Of a stretch of DNA of 64,000 nt, positions 1 through 13,099 are shown piece by piece. The notes under the pieces are model-generated. The model was not told the origin of the DNA and did no database searches. It saw only the letters and a program-made list of their open reading frames with translations. The position numbers and the translations under genes are program-made. Origin of the DNA: Trema orientale (Eukaryota; Streptophyta; Magnoliopsida; Rosales; Cannabaceae); contig JXTC01000173.1 of assembly GCA_002914845.1 (NCBI GenBank), positions 306,777 through 370,776 of the forward strand. Direction: 5' to 3'. Within the stretch, counting starts at the first letter, position 1, and each line of letters begins with the position of its first letter.

Positions 1-420
1 TCTTCTCTTTTTTTTTGGTTTTTTTTTTTTTCTATCTTTATTTCATTGACCCCTCACCTTGAGCAGGTAAGGTTGAGGCAAGTCTTGTATATAAAGCTCC
101 CTGTACAGGAAATGAAATGGAATAGATAGAAAGAGAGAGAGAGAGGAAGTGGGGGCTGAGACTGACCCAATCACATTGCTTGAAAATTTGAGCCCCACAA
201 CACAGAATTTGGACAGAAACCAAAAAACATCCTCCCCATAAGAAAACAAACAGTCATTATTCATATCACACTGTAATTTGCATGAATAAATGCCAGGCCA
301 GAGAACCTCTATTACACGTGAGTTCACGTCTTCCTCACGTGACAACACCACCCCGGCCTCCCTTTTCTCTATCTTTTTACTCTTTTTTTTTTTTTTTTAT
401 AATCTGTCTTGATGTGCTTT
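1..420. promoter_or_regulatory. possible promoter/leader of a gene beyond the left edge
   Basis: There is no convincing ORF here. Two perfect G-boxes (CACGTG) lie at 315-320 and 336-341, and a TATATAAA sits at 88-95. On the - strand the stretch 110-160 reads as a pyrimidine-rich CT tract of the kind common in plant 5' leaders, so a leftward gene is possible. The TATA match, however, reads better on the + strand, so direction is uncertain. G-boxes are bound by bHLH and bZIP factors; their use here is inference. Confidence 0.25.
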
Positions 421-1093
421 CTAAAAAAGCAAGAAAAGAGAAAAGGGAAAAATGAGAAAATAAAAACAAAAAATTAAAACTGGGGTTACAAAACAAACTT
501 ACAAGGAAGTGTCTTTCGTTTTTAGAACCCAAAGTAACTGTTACTTAATTGGTAGAGAGCTAAAAGAACCAGAAGATTAGTGTTTTCTAGGAAGCAGCTT
601 CTGAAAAAAAAAGGTGGAAAGGAAGCACGATTAGTCACTTTCATGAGGGCAGTCATGATCATTTTTTTTCTCTAAGAACATCTTTTTTCCCATTGAAAGC
701 CAAAAAAAAAAAAAATTCCTTGTGTTCTTTTTTAAGTTGATCTATCTATATATATGTGTAAATATGTTTATAGAAAAACAATATACGTACGGTCTTCAAA
801 TTCAAGGTGTTTAATTTATGCTACAGTAAAGTCACAATCCAAGAGGTAAAACTTTTAACGGGAGAATTAATTTCACCAACACTTTTTCATTTTACATTTG
901 GTTTTCTTTTTTAGAGAAATTATTCTAACATCCCACAATGATTTCTATCAAAATTATAGTAAGACCCGTTAGATTAAAAAAAAAAAATTGCACTGACACC
1001 CCCTTTAGAGCTGTTAATTGTCCGCTTTTATTTTTTAAAGATCATTACAAATATATCTCTTGTGAATGCATTCATAGAAACTATATTTCTCTC
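421..1093. other. AT-rich intergenic sequence, nothing recognised
   Basis: Homopolymer runs and AT-rich sequence only. I see no gene, repeat ends or RNA signal. Confidence 0.6.
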
Positions 1094-1512
1094 TTAGGCT
1101 ATGTTTGGTAGGAAGGAAAAATGAGAGGAAGAAAAAAATTTGATAGAAAAGTGGAAGAAAATTGAAAAATTGGGTTGTTTGATAAGAGGGAAAAGGGAAG
1201 GGAAAGGAAAAGAAGAGAAAAAAGTGGAAGAAAAAAAATAATAGGGCCCACACAAATTTTTTCCACTCAAAAATGGAGAGAAAATAAGAAGAAAAATGTT
1301 TTGTTAGTATATTAGTAAGTTAAATCACAAAACTACCCTTGTACTTAACTTTAAATAATAGTAATATTAGGGGTAAAGTTGTCATCTAAAATTAAATTAA
1401 ATTTCTTTCCTCCCTACATATCAAACAATTATGAGGGAAAAACATTTTCATTTCCATCTTACATATTTTCTTTCCCTCCTATTTTCTTTCCTCTCTACCA
1501 AACATAGCCTTA
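1094..1512. mobile_element. Tourist-like (PIF/Harbinger) MITE with TTA TSD
   Basis: The element spans 1097-1509 (413 bp). Its ends are inverted copies beginning GGCTATGTTTGGTAG, followed by purine-rich sequence (GGAAGGAAAAATGAGAGG on the left). It is flanked by TTA at 1094-1096 and 1510-1512, the 3-bp target duplication typical of PIF/Harbinger elements. It contains no transposase, so it would have moved only with help from an autonomous relative. Confidence 0.8.
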
Positions 1513-2089
1513 AGATTGAAGCATAAAATTAGTTCAAATTGATGAAACACCCTCCTCCCCTTAGCATTTTGAAACATAAATAATTTCCAAACATATTATA
1601 ATTTAATAGAAAATGGGTCATTTGATTTCAAATTTTAAGTTTTTCAATAATAATTTTCTATTAATTTAAGAGTTATTTGGAAATAATTTTTGTTTCAAAG
1701 TACCGGAGATGAGTGTATTTCGTTAATTAAAAGTTTTTCCCAAAATTCGATCAGATGTGAAATTGATATCTTAAGTTGCAATGAAATGTAGTTTCAAGAA
1801 TGTATATCAAGTTGAATTTCAAAAACTGGAAACTACTGTAGATATAGTTATAATTGAGCGTTCTTTGAAAAAGAAAAGATAAAGGGGATTATATTCAAAC
1901 CCTAAGTTCAATAAAAGCACCCGTTTAGTCAGTAAACGACTATATAGGACAATTACTCAATCCCAAATTGTACACTCTATTTTGATTGTCTTATTTAATT
2001 TGAAACTACTTCGCGTCTTCTCCTGCGTCTTTTACACAATTTTTCTGCTCTCTATTCCCTATACTCTTTTTATTGTCTTACTATTCCCT
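1513..2089. other. AT-rich intergenic sequence
   Basis: No ORF or repeat boundary recognised. Confidence 0.6.
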
Positions 2090-2283
2090 ATTATCATGGC
2101 CATAGCCAACTGGGGTTAGCTCAGTTGGTCCAAGGTTTGAGGGTTGTGTGTGTGTTTGGGAGGGGTCAGGGGTTCAAACCTTGATAGTGTGTGTGTGTAT
2201 GTGACATTTTCCTTTAATTTGTAGTAAGTGGTGGTCATTAGTTAAGCCCCACTTTAAAAAAAAAAAAAAATTATCATGGCCAT
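2090..2283 (+). mobile_element. tRNA-derived SINE, copy 1, with 14-bp TSD
   Basis: The body runs about 2105-2255 with an A tail at 2256-2270. A pol III A box (TTAGCTCAGTTGG, 2116-2128) and B box (GGTTCAAACC, 2171-2180) bracket a GT-rich spacer. The 3' part is not tRNA-like and ends TTAAGCCCCACTTT before the tail. Perfect 14-bp duplications (ATTATCATGGCCAT) lie at 2090-2103 and 2270-2283, showing insertion by target-primed reverse transcription. Near-identical and diverged relatives lie at 18942 and 50953. Confidence 0.9.
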
Positions 2284-4650
2284 TTCATTTCTATTTTTTA
2301 TTTTCAGTTTTTCTTTTTGTCAAGGTTTACTCCATTTTCATAATGGTAGATTTCTTTTTCTTTTAATGAGTTTCATATTACAAGAATGATATTTTCATAT
2401 ACCAAATGAAAGCAATTAATAAGATAACAAAGAGATAGCAAAATAACTTAAAATAGCAATAAAAATAGCAAAAGAAAGAAAACTAAAAATTTAAATTGAA
2501 AACCAATTTTTTAAATGACAAAAATATATACCATATTATCGTGTATGTACTTGACATTTCAATTTAAACACATGATAAAGTTATTTTAATAATTTTGTCA
2601 TGCGTTACATGACACAATTATTACCTATTGCATAACTAAACTATCATGAACTACAAGTCCTTAGTGCCTTTGGTCTTTTCATTAATCTACCTTTTTAGAG
2701 GGGGAAAAAATGAAGAGACTACTTTTAAATTCAGGCCAAACAAAGAAATTATTTTTATATAAAAGAAACTATGAAATTCTAAATATTTAGACATCTTATT
2801 TTATTAATTTAAAACATTAATTGCTGCTATATATAATATGAAAAAATAAGTTTATCACTAAATAAAAACTTAATAGTCAAAAGTAAAACTTTTATCAAAT
2901 TTAACTAGTTAAGGGGAGGTCTATATTTAAAAATAAATAAATAAATAAAAATAAAAGTTCAACAGACGTAACATAAATATATAATTTTGGCTCGTTAAGT
3001 GTCATCTTAATTTTTTTTTAAGTGGAGCCTTAGTAGACAAGTGTCATCTTAATTCTTGGCATAAGTTTATCTAAAAAAATTCGAAATTTAATTTGGCTTA
3101 GGTCTTCCGACTTCCATTGGTAGTTTTTTTTTTTTTCCTTTTTCTTTTTAAAGAAAAATGGGATGAGTTCGTGAGTACAATATGGTTTGTGTTCTCTCCT
3201 TTTTTTTTTTAGGGGAGTCTTATAACAAAATGACAAAATTTTAAGACTATTTAATGTAAATGTCTATTTTTTAAATACTGTAGTAAAATTACTAGCATAT
3301 CCGTGTATATAAAAGAGTGAAATATTTATTATATAAATTAATACCTTAATATTTAAAATCTTTGCAAAAGTGTACATTGTGATGCCCAAATAACATTATA
3401 ATAGAATAAAGGTGGTAGACTAACTTAAAAAATATATATTATACATTAATATAATTTCTGAATTTTCTTTCTAATTAGTTTATTTAACTTTTTCATTCAA
3501 AAAATGAGAATAAAAAAATTAGAAAATCAAAAACAAGAGGTAAAAGTACCAAATGTCGTTTACTATTTAAACGTTTTTTAAGTGAGTGAAGGTAAGAGTC
3601 TTTTAACTCGCTCAGGACGCTACACATCTGCAAGAATTTTAAATACTAAGATTTATAGACTTCAAAATTTCGGTTAATTTTTACCAAAAAAAAAAAAGTT
3701 AGAAATCATTGTATTTTTATTTTATATATCCCTTGAAAAAAAATAGAAAGAAATAGAGGTATCAGTCTTTGGTCTTTTTATTTTCTTTCTAAAGTTGTTA
3801 GAACAATCAAGGGTTCGAGTAATGGACAATTCTGGGAGGTTTTTTTGGGAGTATTTAGGTCATTTTTCACACTTCAATATTCTCTTTTTCATTTTTATCC
3901 AATTTATCAATTCTTTCACCAGGTATATCAACCATTTCAATAGATTAAATGTCAGTAAACCAGTTTAACACTAATATATTAGTTCTTTTAATAAGTATAC
4001 ATGATATCCAATATATTAAAACTAATATACATAAATATTTTGCAATTGATATACTCCATCATTTCACTAATAAAAATGAAATGATCGATTATATGTATTA
4101 TATATTTGTATATCAGATTTTTGTAAATTAATTTTTATATTAACTTATATCAGTTCTTAATTATACAGACTATGGCTTCTTCTGGGATTGATTCTAGATT
4201 TTGCTTTTAACTTTTAAAAATGGTTAGAGGAAAAAGAGAGAAGGTATATTTGATAAGTTGCTACTTTTGGTCAACAGATTTAAAAGGTATTGTGTATCTA
4301 CTATTTTAAGCAGAATTTGAGAAGTAATATAAAGGTTGTTTTTCAAAGCTGATTCTGCACTCGTAATACAAATTATCTAAAATAATGTTTGACTGTATAC
4401 ACAATCTATAATTCACCAAACACTAAATGCTACTTGTAAAAGCACAACAATTTAGTAAATTATAAATTTACCAAATACGTAGATTTCTTTTTCTCAAAAC
4501 TAGTTTACTCACAGCACAGCTGAAGTACAACATAGCAATACCAAAGTGGCCCATATCTCATATAGTAAAACTAATACACATATTTTGGAACTGATGAACT
4601 TGCCATTTTGTTATAAAACAAAAAATATGGACATTTAAAACGAACGGTGA
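2284..4650. other. AT-rich intergenic sequence, no gene seen
   Basis: Short ORFs here are AT-rich, low in complexity and without recognisable domains. Poly-A/T runs, short TA tracts and a TAAA-type run near 2930-2955 are present. I could not define any element ends. Confidence 0.6.
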
Positions 4651-4659
4651 AAAATGAAC

Positions 4660-4990
4660 ATTTTGCAAATAACCACTATTCTGGTGTGACTATTTTTAGG
4701 ATATTTTCAAGGACTACTCATAAACGTTTATGACATTTGGGCATGACCTATTTTCCGTCACAATGAGGTCATGACTCACAAACTATTACAATTTTCATCA
4801 CATCGGGATTTGGACCCGATTACGAGTAATTTAGGCTGAAAAACTTTTTTATAACTACTTTCTAAGATGACTTTTTTGGAGTATGAAAGTTGTGACCTTT
4901 TACGACGGTCACAGGACCCAAAAGAGATCACAACTCAAGATAGGTCATAACTATTAAGATTAGTTCTAAAACAAATCATCTTAAAAAGTG
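4660..4990. repeat. probable decayed CACTA-like terminal region
   Basis: The stretch is dense in short motifs GTGAC/GTCAC in both orientations (for example around 4690, 4760, 4890 and 4910), resembling the subterminal repeats of CACTA transposons. I could not find a clear CACTA terminus or a 3-bp TSD, so this is a class guess only. Confidence 0.35.
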
Positions 4991-6530
4991 GTAAAAAAAA
5001 TGTCACTTCGACCCACAATAACTTCTAAATGCACACAAAATGTTCATGGTGCTTTTATTTCTAATGTGGAATTTGAAAAAAAAAAAAAAACCCGAAAAGA
5101 AAAACAAAATGTTTTTACTGTAGTTTTCCAATATATATACATATATGAACCACAAATACATAAATTGCAACTATTAATGTATATTTTTCGTACATATGAA
5201 ATTGTTAAATTTTTTTCTTCCTCTCCGCAATGGAAATATTAAAGCTACGTTACTTAACCAGGTCTAGTATTATCGCGATCATTGTTGGGTAGTGCCTAGC
5301 TAGAGCCTTGGAAATTTATAATATTATATTGCTCGCTATGAAGGGGGAAAAAAATGAAAACAAATAGTATTTACGATATTTCTAAAATGATCTTGATAGA
5401 TTTATATGATATTTCTGCCGAAAATGTCACCTCGACCAAAAAGTAATTGTTGTCAAATAGCTGATATTAATCGTTAGAACATCATACTCCTAAAAACTCA
5501 TACAAAATGCTTTGAATCACACATTTTTTATAGTGGATCCAAATTTTTAGTAGGGACATACAATAATGTTTTGTTTGTATGCCTCCCGGGGAAAAAAAAA
5601 AAAAAGCCACACTTGTAATTAGTGAATTTAATATTTGGTTCATGGTGTTCCTTATATTACTCATCATTAATTCTACCCCGATTTTCCAGTACTATTATTC
5701 TTATTTTCTCTTTCAAATTATAGCTTCAACTTTTTGGTGAAATGGCCGACGTTAATTAATAAATTAATCATAAGAAAAATAAAATTGAAAATCATTAACC
5801 TCCTGAGAAGAGGAAACTCGAGGATTAAGAGATATCAAGACATTTATTTATCAATATTCGCCTAAAAAGTGTGTATATATATATATATTGATTAGGCTAA
5901 TGTGGGGTTCATCATCTTAAATTTAAGGTCATCTATTTTCTTTTTATATAGCAAAAAAAAAAAAAAAAAAGGTCATCTATCTTCTTTTAATGTTTGCCAA
6001 TTTGCAAGATACATGTCATGCTGTTATAAAACTCATATAAAATGGTTGTTTGGAATCTAATACATATATACCATTTCCATCATCTTAACATCGTAAAGTG
6101 CCACCACCACAAAAGTCTCAGTTCCACTAACACTAACATACCTCTTTGTTGGTTTATGTCCCTATATGTGTATGCTCCATTATTTCTCCATATATATTCT
6201 CTTAAACTTTCATCCCGCCTTCATGTTAATTTATCCACCAACTACGTGGTCTTCGTTATGCAGACTAATTAAAATGTATTAATTATTATGTATATTTTTT
6301 CATACTTCGTAAATTAATTAGATGCTGAAAGAAGAAGGGCTTTTTTTTTTTTTTTTTTTTGCACACATCTCAATTAAATTGACTACATATACGCTTCATC
6401 TGACATGCTATGTTCCATAAGAAATCCTCAACCTATAAATAGGACTCGAATAGAAAGATTTGCAAACTCATGGCTTGAACATGAGATTGTAATTTAGATA
6501 ATTAAAATTTGATTAAATGATTTGGAAGAA
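4991..6530. other. AT-rich intergenic sequence
   Basis: No gene recognised. A (TA)n tract lies near 5872-5890. A short direct repeat, AAGGTCATCTAT, flanks an A18 run at about 5924-5980. Confidence 0.55.
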
Positions 6531-6839
6531 GGATACTACAATATTTATTTTTTGTTTGTTAACTGTATGAGAAGTGCAGTATTGACTATAAAGTCAACTA
6601 CATCGAAAGGGGTTGGAGCTTATGTGGTAAAGAAATGTACATATACGCAGAACTTTTTACGCCATATTATATATATTTGGAATCGAATAATATAAGCCAT
6701 AATTTTTGATGAGATAGAAGAAGAGAAAAAGGGACGGAGAGAGAATCGAAGAGAGAGAGGAAAATCGGAGAGAGTGAGGAATGAGCAGAGACAGGGGAAG
6801 AAAGGGGGATTCGACCCAAATTAAGTACATATACACCTT

Positions 6840-7404
6840 ATTGTGATGAAATATGTCATTACAATACCTGCAACGACAATATTTAATTTAGTTATGAAAA
6901 TTACTTGAAATTTGGGCAGCATTGCTTTTAATGGAAGCTCTATTGTGACGACACATCGTCGTAATAAAGTAAAAATTATGCAATTAACATTATAATTTTT
7001 TTACTAAACGTTTAAAAGAACGTAAATACCTATTATATATGATGACGCAGATCGCAGTAGTAGGTGTAGGTGTTTTTTTGTTGCCGAATGTAGGGGTGCC
7101 AATATTTACTGTTATATTAATAACGACGACAAATTTTATATTTCTTAGTATGTGATACTCGTGCCAAAATTTGCTGGAACAATGTAAAAATGATACGTAC
7201 ATGTTATCACGATAGCAATATCTACTGCAACAGCAATTGTCGTCGTAGATAGCTTTTCATTGATATTTGTAATGCGACAATTGGGCCTTATGACGATAAT
7301 TGTCATCCAAATTATTCATTGACCTTTTAAAATACCGCAATCCTTATTATAATGTAGTGTCGTCGCAATAGAAGTAACCACTAGCAATGATATTTCTTGT
7401 AGTG
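6840..7404. mobile_element. right end of a CACTA-type element
   Basis: The right boundary is TTTCTTGTAGTG at 7393-7404, the inverse of CACTACAAGAAA, the classic plant CACTA terminus. Inside it, GTCGTCG/CGACGAC motifs recur in both orientations (near 6950, 7120, 7240 and 7360), as expected of subterminal transposase-binding repeats. No matching left terminus is clear. CTACAATATT near 6537 is a weak candidate but gives no TSD. No transposase ORF is present. Confidence 0.55.
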
Positions 7405-7567
7405 ATAAAATAATTCTTTTAGAAAATAGGATAAAGGTTTGATAGTTCAAAAATGATACTCACCAGTGGCCTGTTGCTGACTTTTTCCTCATCTGGAATC
7501 CTCCTTTATTTTGGGATTTTGTTCAATTCTGTACCAACGCGTTTCTTTTAAAAGCATAAGTATTTGT

Positions 7568-8629
7568 GACCACTACCATAAACAAGTATTTTAACGGCAG
7601 TTTTTAACCTTTGTTGTAGAGCTTTAAACCGCGATTAAGAACCGCGTTAATAAAGGTGTCTTTTTCAACGACACCTTTAATACTAAATTAATAAAGTTAG
7701 CAACTTATCATCTTCCTAGTTTTGTTAACGGTTATTTTTTTCAAGTAAAGATTATAAATTACATAAATTCAAATAACTATCTAAAATTAGTAAACTATAT
7801 AATCTCAAATCAATAACAATATACATTACACATTACACGTATATAGTAAAATCACATAACATTAAGTAATCCATAACAATGTGGTTAAATTAACAAGGTA
7901 TAATTATTAATATCTATCACCAAAACAACATAAAGTCATCCAACAATTAATATAAATTTTATTTGAATTTCTAAAATTAAATCAATTTCGATTTATTAAA
8001 GTAGTAAAAAAAAAATTCTCTCAAATGAGCAATATTTCTATACTCCAAATTTGATACAAAACTTGACATACCCGTTCAAACTGAAACCTAAATCAACCAA
8101 AAATGAACAAAAAATAATAAAATTATATATTTATTGGGAATTGCAATGGTTAATTATAAAAATTTCTAAACTAATTCTAGGTTAAATATAATTATTAAAT
8201 GCAAACAAATTTCAAAAACTTTAAATATAGGGAGTTTACCCACGTCGAATAAAGTTATTTGAGCCAAATGGAGGTAATTTTGGTGGCAAAAATTGCTGGA
8301 ATGGAATTGTTGTATGTGCGCAAGGATGACAAAAGAAAGGGAATTTTGGCGGGTGTTTATAGGAGGTGGAGAAGAAGAATAAGGGCGAAGGTAGCCTTGA
8401 CCCTCTTTTAAAGATCTTTCAATAGCGGTTTCATTGAACCGCCATTAAAAACTATTATTTATTTATTACCCTTTCTCAGTGGCTCTGCTACAACTGCTGA
8501 GAAAGGCTTTTGAGTAAAAATTCTATTTTCTCGACGGTTGTAGCAGAACAGCTGAAAAATCTTTAATTTGAATTTTAACAGCGATTTTAGCAGAACTGTC
8601 GTTAAATAGGCTTTTGTTTTGTAGTGGAC
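7568..8629. mobile_element. non-autonomous CACTA element with GAC TSD
   Basis: The element spans 7571-8626 (1056 bp). It starts CACTACCATAAACAAG and ends with the inverse of CACTACAAAACAAAAG. Just inside each end both sides continue with a related ATTTAACGRCAGTT motif. A GAC triplet flanks it at 7568-7570 and 8627-8629, the 3-bp TSD expected for CACTA. Subterminal GCGGTT/AACCGC motifs repeat near 7610-7660 and 8420-8445. There is no transposase, so it is a deletion derivative. Confidence 0.85.
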
Positions 8630-8745
8630 AAGTGAATATAAACACGTAGGGAGAGGTCCGCTTTTTTATAGTGATTTAAGGTATTTTATTTGTAATTATG
8701 ATTTGTTTTGAGTTTGAGATTTACTGTAAGGTAGTATCTCAGTCG

Positions 8746-8748
<3 letters not shown>

Positions 8749-8780
<32 letters not shown>
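8749..8780. repeat. (TA)n microsatellite
   Basis: About 16 uninterrupted TA units running into a short CA run. Confidence 0.9.
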
Positions 8781-8786
<6 letters not shown>

Positions 8787-9084
8787 ACACTATTATTTTG
8801 TATCCCACAATTATCTTAGTTCAAGAAGATAAAGTAAGATTATAAGGAAAACAAGGAATGAGATAAAGTAGAATTCCTCTATAGTAGCCTGAATTTAGAG
8901 ACGAAATTAGATATTTTTGTCGGTCAGGACTCAAATTCTAATGAAAGAAAATAATAATAACTATTAGATTTTTTTTTGGACAAACAGAGGAATAGAATTA
9001 ATGAACCAATCAGCATAAACAACATTACAAGCAGCATTAAGAAGGCTACATTCATCCTCTGAGATAGACAACTCTAAATCCAGA

Positions 9085-12000
9085 CCAATTAAAGTGAGAG
9101 TGTGGGGCTAGCCATATTCCTACGTCGAGAAATATAAGAATACATACCACCTTCCACTAAAAAAAAAAGATCAATAATATTCTGGATAATAATACTATCA
9201 ATAGACTCAACAGCAGAAGAATTAACAGCATAAACAATGTTAAAAGCATCACACTCAACAAAAGACAACAACAAATTACTAGAAACAGCTAACTCTAAGC
9301 CAGATCTTAAAGCCATTAACTCTGCTTGACGGCTCGAGAGAGCACCAAAGAAACGGCCAACAGAGAACGAAACAGCCTGACTAACAACATTTCAAATAAT
9401 AGCATCGTATCCCACCAAACCAGAAGAAGTTGAAAAAGAAGCATCTGTATTAAGTTTCAATCCATACGATAGAGGAGGAACCTATCTTTCGTTCTCTACA
9501 GCTAAAGAAAGAGCCATTCTAGACTTAGGCTCAAAACTCATGTAACTGGCAAGAAAACGATGCGTACTGTCAATAATATCTTTGGCAGAAAACCTTTTAT
9601 TTGCAAAAACCAGTTGGTTTTGAGCAAACCAAAGGCTCCAAACAATACTACAAAAAACTGCAAGCTGCTCATAAGATGGGGACTGAACAATGAAAGACAG
9701 AAACCATCAAAAGTCAAGCTAAAAAATCCTGAAAGGGACAGTCAGATTGAGCTAAAAAGTCACACATTAGCCCCAGCTTCACACAACTAGAAAATATGAA
9801 AAATATATTCTATCCCCTCGTTAAAATCAAACAAGTTAAGGGATAACGAATATTTCTCTTTACCAAATTTCACCGAGTAAGAATTATATTCAGAATAATA
9901 TGCTAAATACAAATACGCACTTTACTCAGGATTTTTAACTTTCATTAATTGCACCATCAATGAAAGTCTAAACCCAACCCTGATTGCGAACATTCATCAA
10001 CAAGCGACATCGCTAGCTTATAACTAGATTTCACCGAGTAACTACCCGAGGAGTTATAATGCTAGATGAGGACATCTTCTTGGTTAAAATGACTTAAAGA
10101 AATGCATTTGATAACATCCACATCAATCTAGTAGAAAATTTACTCAAGAAAAGAGATGTTCCAACCATTCTCATAAATAAAATTAGAAACATACCAAGGA
10201 TGAGAATCCACAAAAGACGGAGAAATAGGTCGAAACAACACTGGCCTGGGAATCCATGGATCACCAAATAATCGGATTCTAAAACCATCACTAACTCGCC
10301 ATCAAACACCATTCCTGACATGTTCCATTCCCCAGCAAATACTTTACCAAACAAAAGATACTGTCAGCCCCGGTTTCATCTCTAAAGCAGCAGAATTTCG
10401 AAACTATTTTGCTTTAAGAACTCGAGCCATAAGAGAGGAAAGATATCGGACAAGTCGCCAAGCTTGATTTACAACCAAAGCTTAATTGAAAGCATTGAGA
10501 TCACGGAAACCTATACTTCCTAAATATACTTAGGCTGGCACATACATCTCCAACTCATCTAATGAATACATAAGCTCACCTCCTTACCTCCCCACCAAAA
10601 TTTGGCCACTATAGCCTCCAATTCTCTACAGAGCAGAAACAGAAGTTTAAAAATACTCATAGTGTAAGTTGGGTTTGATTGGCCCACAGCCTTAATAAGA
10701 ATTTCCTTCCTGCCAATAGAGAATAAGCATCCTTCCCATCCTTGAATCTTACTCCAAACTCTCTCTCTAATACCATTAAAGGTACTTTTTTTATTCTTCC
10801 CAACTAAAGTAGGAAGCCCAAGATACATATCATGAGATTGACTAACTTCTAGGCCCAGAACATTCAGAATGTTATTACAAAGATTCGGAGAAACAATGGG
10901 ACTAAAAGTATCGCAGATTTCGCTAGGTTGAACTTCTATCTTGAGACTGCTTCATAAAGCCCCAAAATTCTTTTTATCTCCACACAGTCTGACACAAAAG
11001 CCTTACAAAAGACAAGATTATCATCTACAAAAAATAGATGGCTTAACAAAAGGCCAGGGCAGGAGCAAGCAAAGCCATGAAAAGAACTAGATTCCATGGC
11101 ATGATAAAGTAAAGTAGATAAACCTTCTATACAAAGAAGAAAAAAATACGGAGAGAGGGGGCATCCTTGACAAATACCACAACTAGGCTCGACCATTTCA
11201 CGAGAGCTACCATTGATGATAAAAGAAAAATTAGATGTTTCTATACAATTATGAATCACCGCAATCCAACTCTCATTAAGACTAATTCTTCGCATGATAG
11301 AAATCAAAAAGCACCACTCGATCCTATCATAAGTTTTACTCATACCAAGCTTAAAGGCTGCAAAACTAACTTTTCTACCTGTCTTTCACCTAAGCGAATA
11401 CATAGCCCCATAAGCCATAATTACATTATCTGAAATTAAATAGCCTAGAATAAACGCACTCTGCTCTTCTGAGATAACTACTGGGAGAACTCTTTTAACA
11501 CGATTAGCTATGGTTTTTGTAATTATCTTATAGACCATACTTCATAAACTAATAGAACGAAAGTCAACAACTTTTCAAGGAGAGTTTATCTTAGGAATAA
11601 GAAAAATATGAGTCTTACTGAAACACTCCAAGAAAAGTCTTCCTGAAAGGACTCGTAAGCAGGCAGCTACCACATCATTACCAACAATGTCCCAATATTT
11701 CTAGAAGAAAATAGGCTGGAAACCATCCAGACCAGGCGACTTGTTCAGACACATGTCAAAAAGAGCCTCCTTCATATCGTCCCGAGAAAAAAGACTATTC
11801 AAACAGTCTTGTGTTGAGAGATAAAAGAGGTAACCTCTTCTAACTATTCAAGTCTCGGACTTGCGAAGTAAAAAGCCCCGAAAAATAATTTGAAATAACC
11901 TAGGAAATCTTCACTACATCCTTGTACCAAAAACCAGCTAAATCTTTAATACCCACTAAAGTATTCTGATGCTGCCTCTGAGATACTTTAGCATGGAAGA

Positions 12001-13047
12001 ATTTAGTATTCTGATCACCCTTCTTAAGCTAATCGACTTTAGCCCATTGATGCCAATAATACTCCTCCAAAGCATATACGAACATGCTAGAAACAATCAG
12101 TCCATCCTTGTTTAGTCTCTCAATATCTCATTGAATCACCTTTATTTTCTTTGGAAGTCTGCCATAAGTCTATTGACGCCATTTCTTGAGTGTCCTAGCC
12201 ACATTGTTAAGTTTGTTAAGTAAAGAAAGACCATCACCAATCACCGAATCCCTATTCCAACCTTTTAATAATCTCAAGGCAAGATCCATCCAGAAGCCAC
12301 ATTGGCTCAAACATAAAATGACGTTCTCTACGAAAGACACTCGAATTATGTTGAGTAATATCTAAAATGAGTTGGAGTGCCCTATGATCAGAAATCCAAA
12401 AAGCACCATGGAACACCTAAGTATTGGGAAACAAACCAATCCACTTAACCATATAGAGAACACGATCAAGTCTTTCATTATCAGGCTTGACCTTCTTGAC
12501 TATTTAACCTGGTCACCGTCTCACCAATATATCCTAGGTCAGCAAGGAGGTAATCATTGGTCACATTTCTGAAATCCTGTATCCCATCAAAATCAAACTC
12601 CTTACAACCAGATTTTTCATGCATATAGAAAACAGCATTAAAATCACCACGAATATATCAAGGAATTTGAGATAAAGAACTTAACCTTCGTAAAAGCTCC
12701 TAAGAATGTTTACGGTCAGAACGAGATGAATCATCATAAAAACAGGTAAATCTCCACTCTAAATCATAACAATCATAGACTAAGATATCTATATACCACT
12801 TCGAAAAAATCTACAACTAAATATCCTAGTCATCTTTCCAGAGAAGAATCAAACCACCACTTCTACCAATATTGTCAACAAACATACACTTTGGAAAACC
12901 AACCTTAGAACTAACACTACATGTAGAAACACCTGAGAGTTTGGTTTCAATGAGAAAAACTAAACTAGGGGAAGTACTACGAATCAAATCCCGTAGTTTA
13001 TCTATTGCCCAAGGATTCTCTAAACCCCTCTATAATAAGCAACTCAT
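9085..13047 (-). pseudogene. LINE ORF2 remnant: endonuclease, reverse transcriptase, RNase H
   Basis: The start at 13047 reads MSCLL, then after one stop RGLENPW; the apurinic endonuclease signatures FLIETK, GGLILLW and GDFN follow. The RT is recognisable as MSKTYDRIEW (11343 on), then CQGCPLSPYF, then HLFFVDDNLVF with a V in place of the usual A of FADD, then MYLGLPTLVGK (10828 on). RNase H shows LKLNTDASF near 9455, the RQAELMALRSGLELA helix near 9320 and an ISRRRNMA tail near 9105. Stops and shifts throughout mean no protein is made. It is diverged from ORF2 at 44-48 kb but of the same clade. Confidence 0.8.
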
Positions 13048-13099
13048 TATTCCTAGTTAGGTGCCGAAGAAGTACCTGCCAATCCTAGTGAGTTAGTTA

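Noticed and set aside
2105-2190. tRNA gene
   Set aside because: The A and B boxes are real, but no acceptor stem can be drawn; an A tail and TSDs show it is a SINE. The same applies to 18942, 50953 and 53051.
6535-7404. Complete CACTA element from 6535 to 7404
   Set aside because: The left candidate CTACAATATT lacks the CACTA start and the flanking triplets do not match, so only the right end is claimed.
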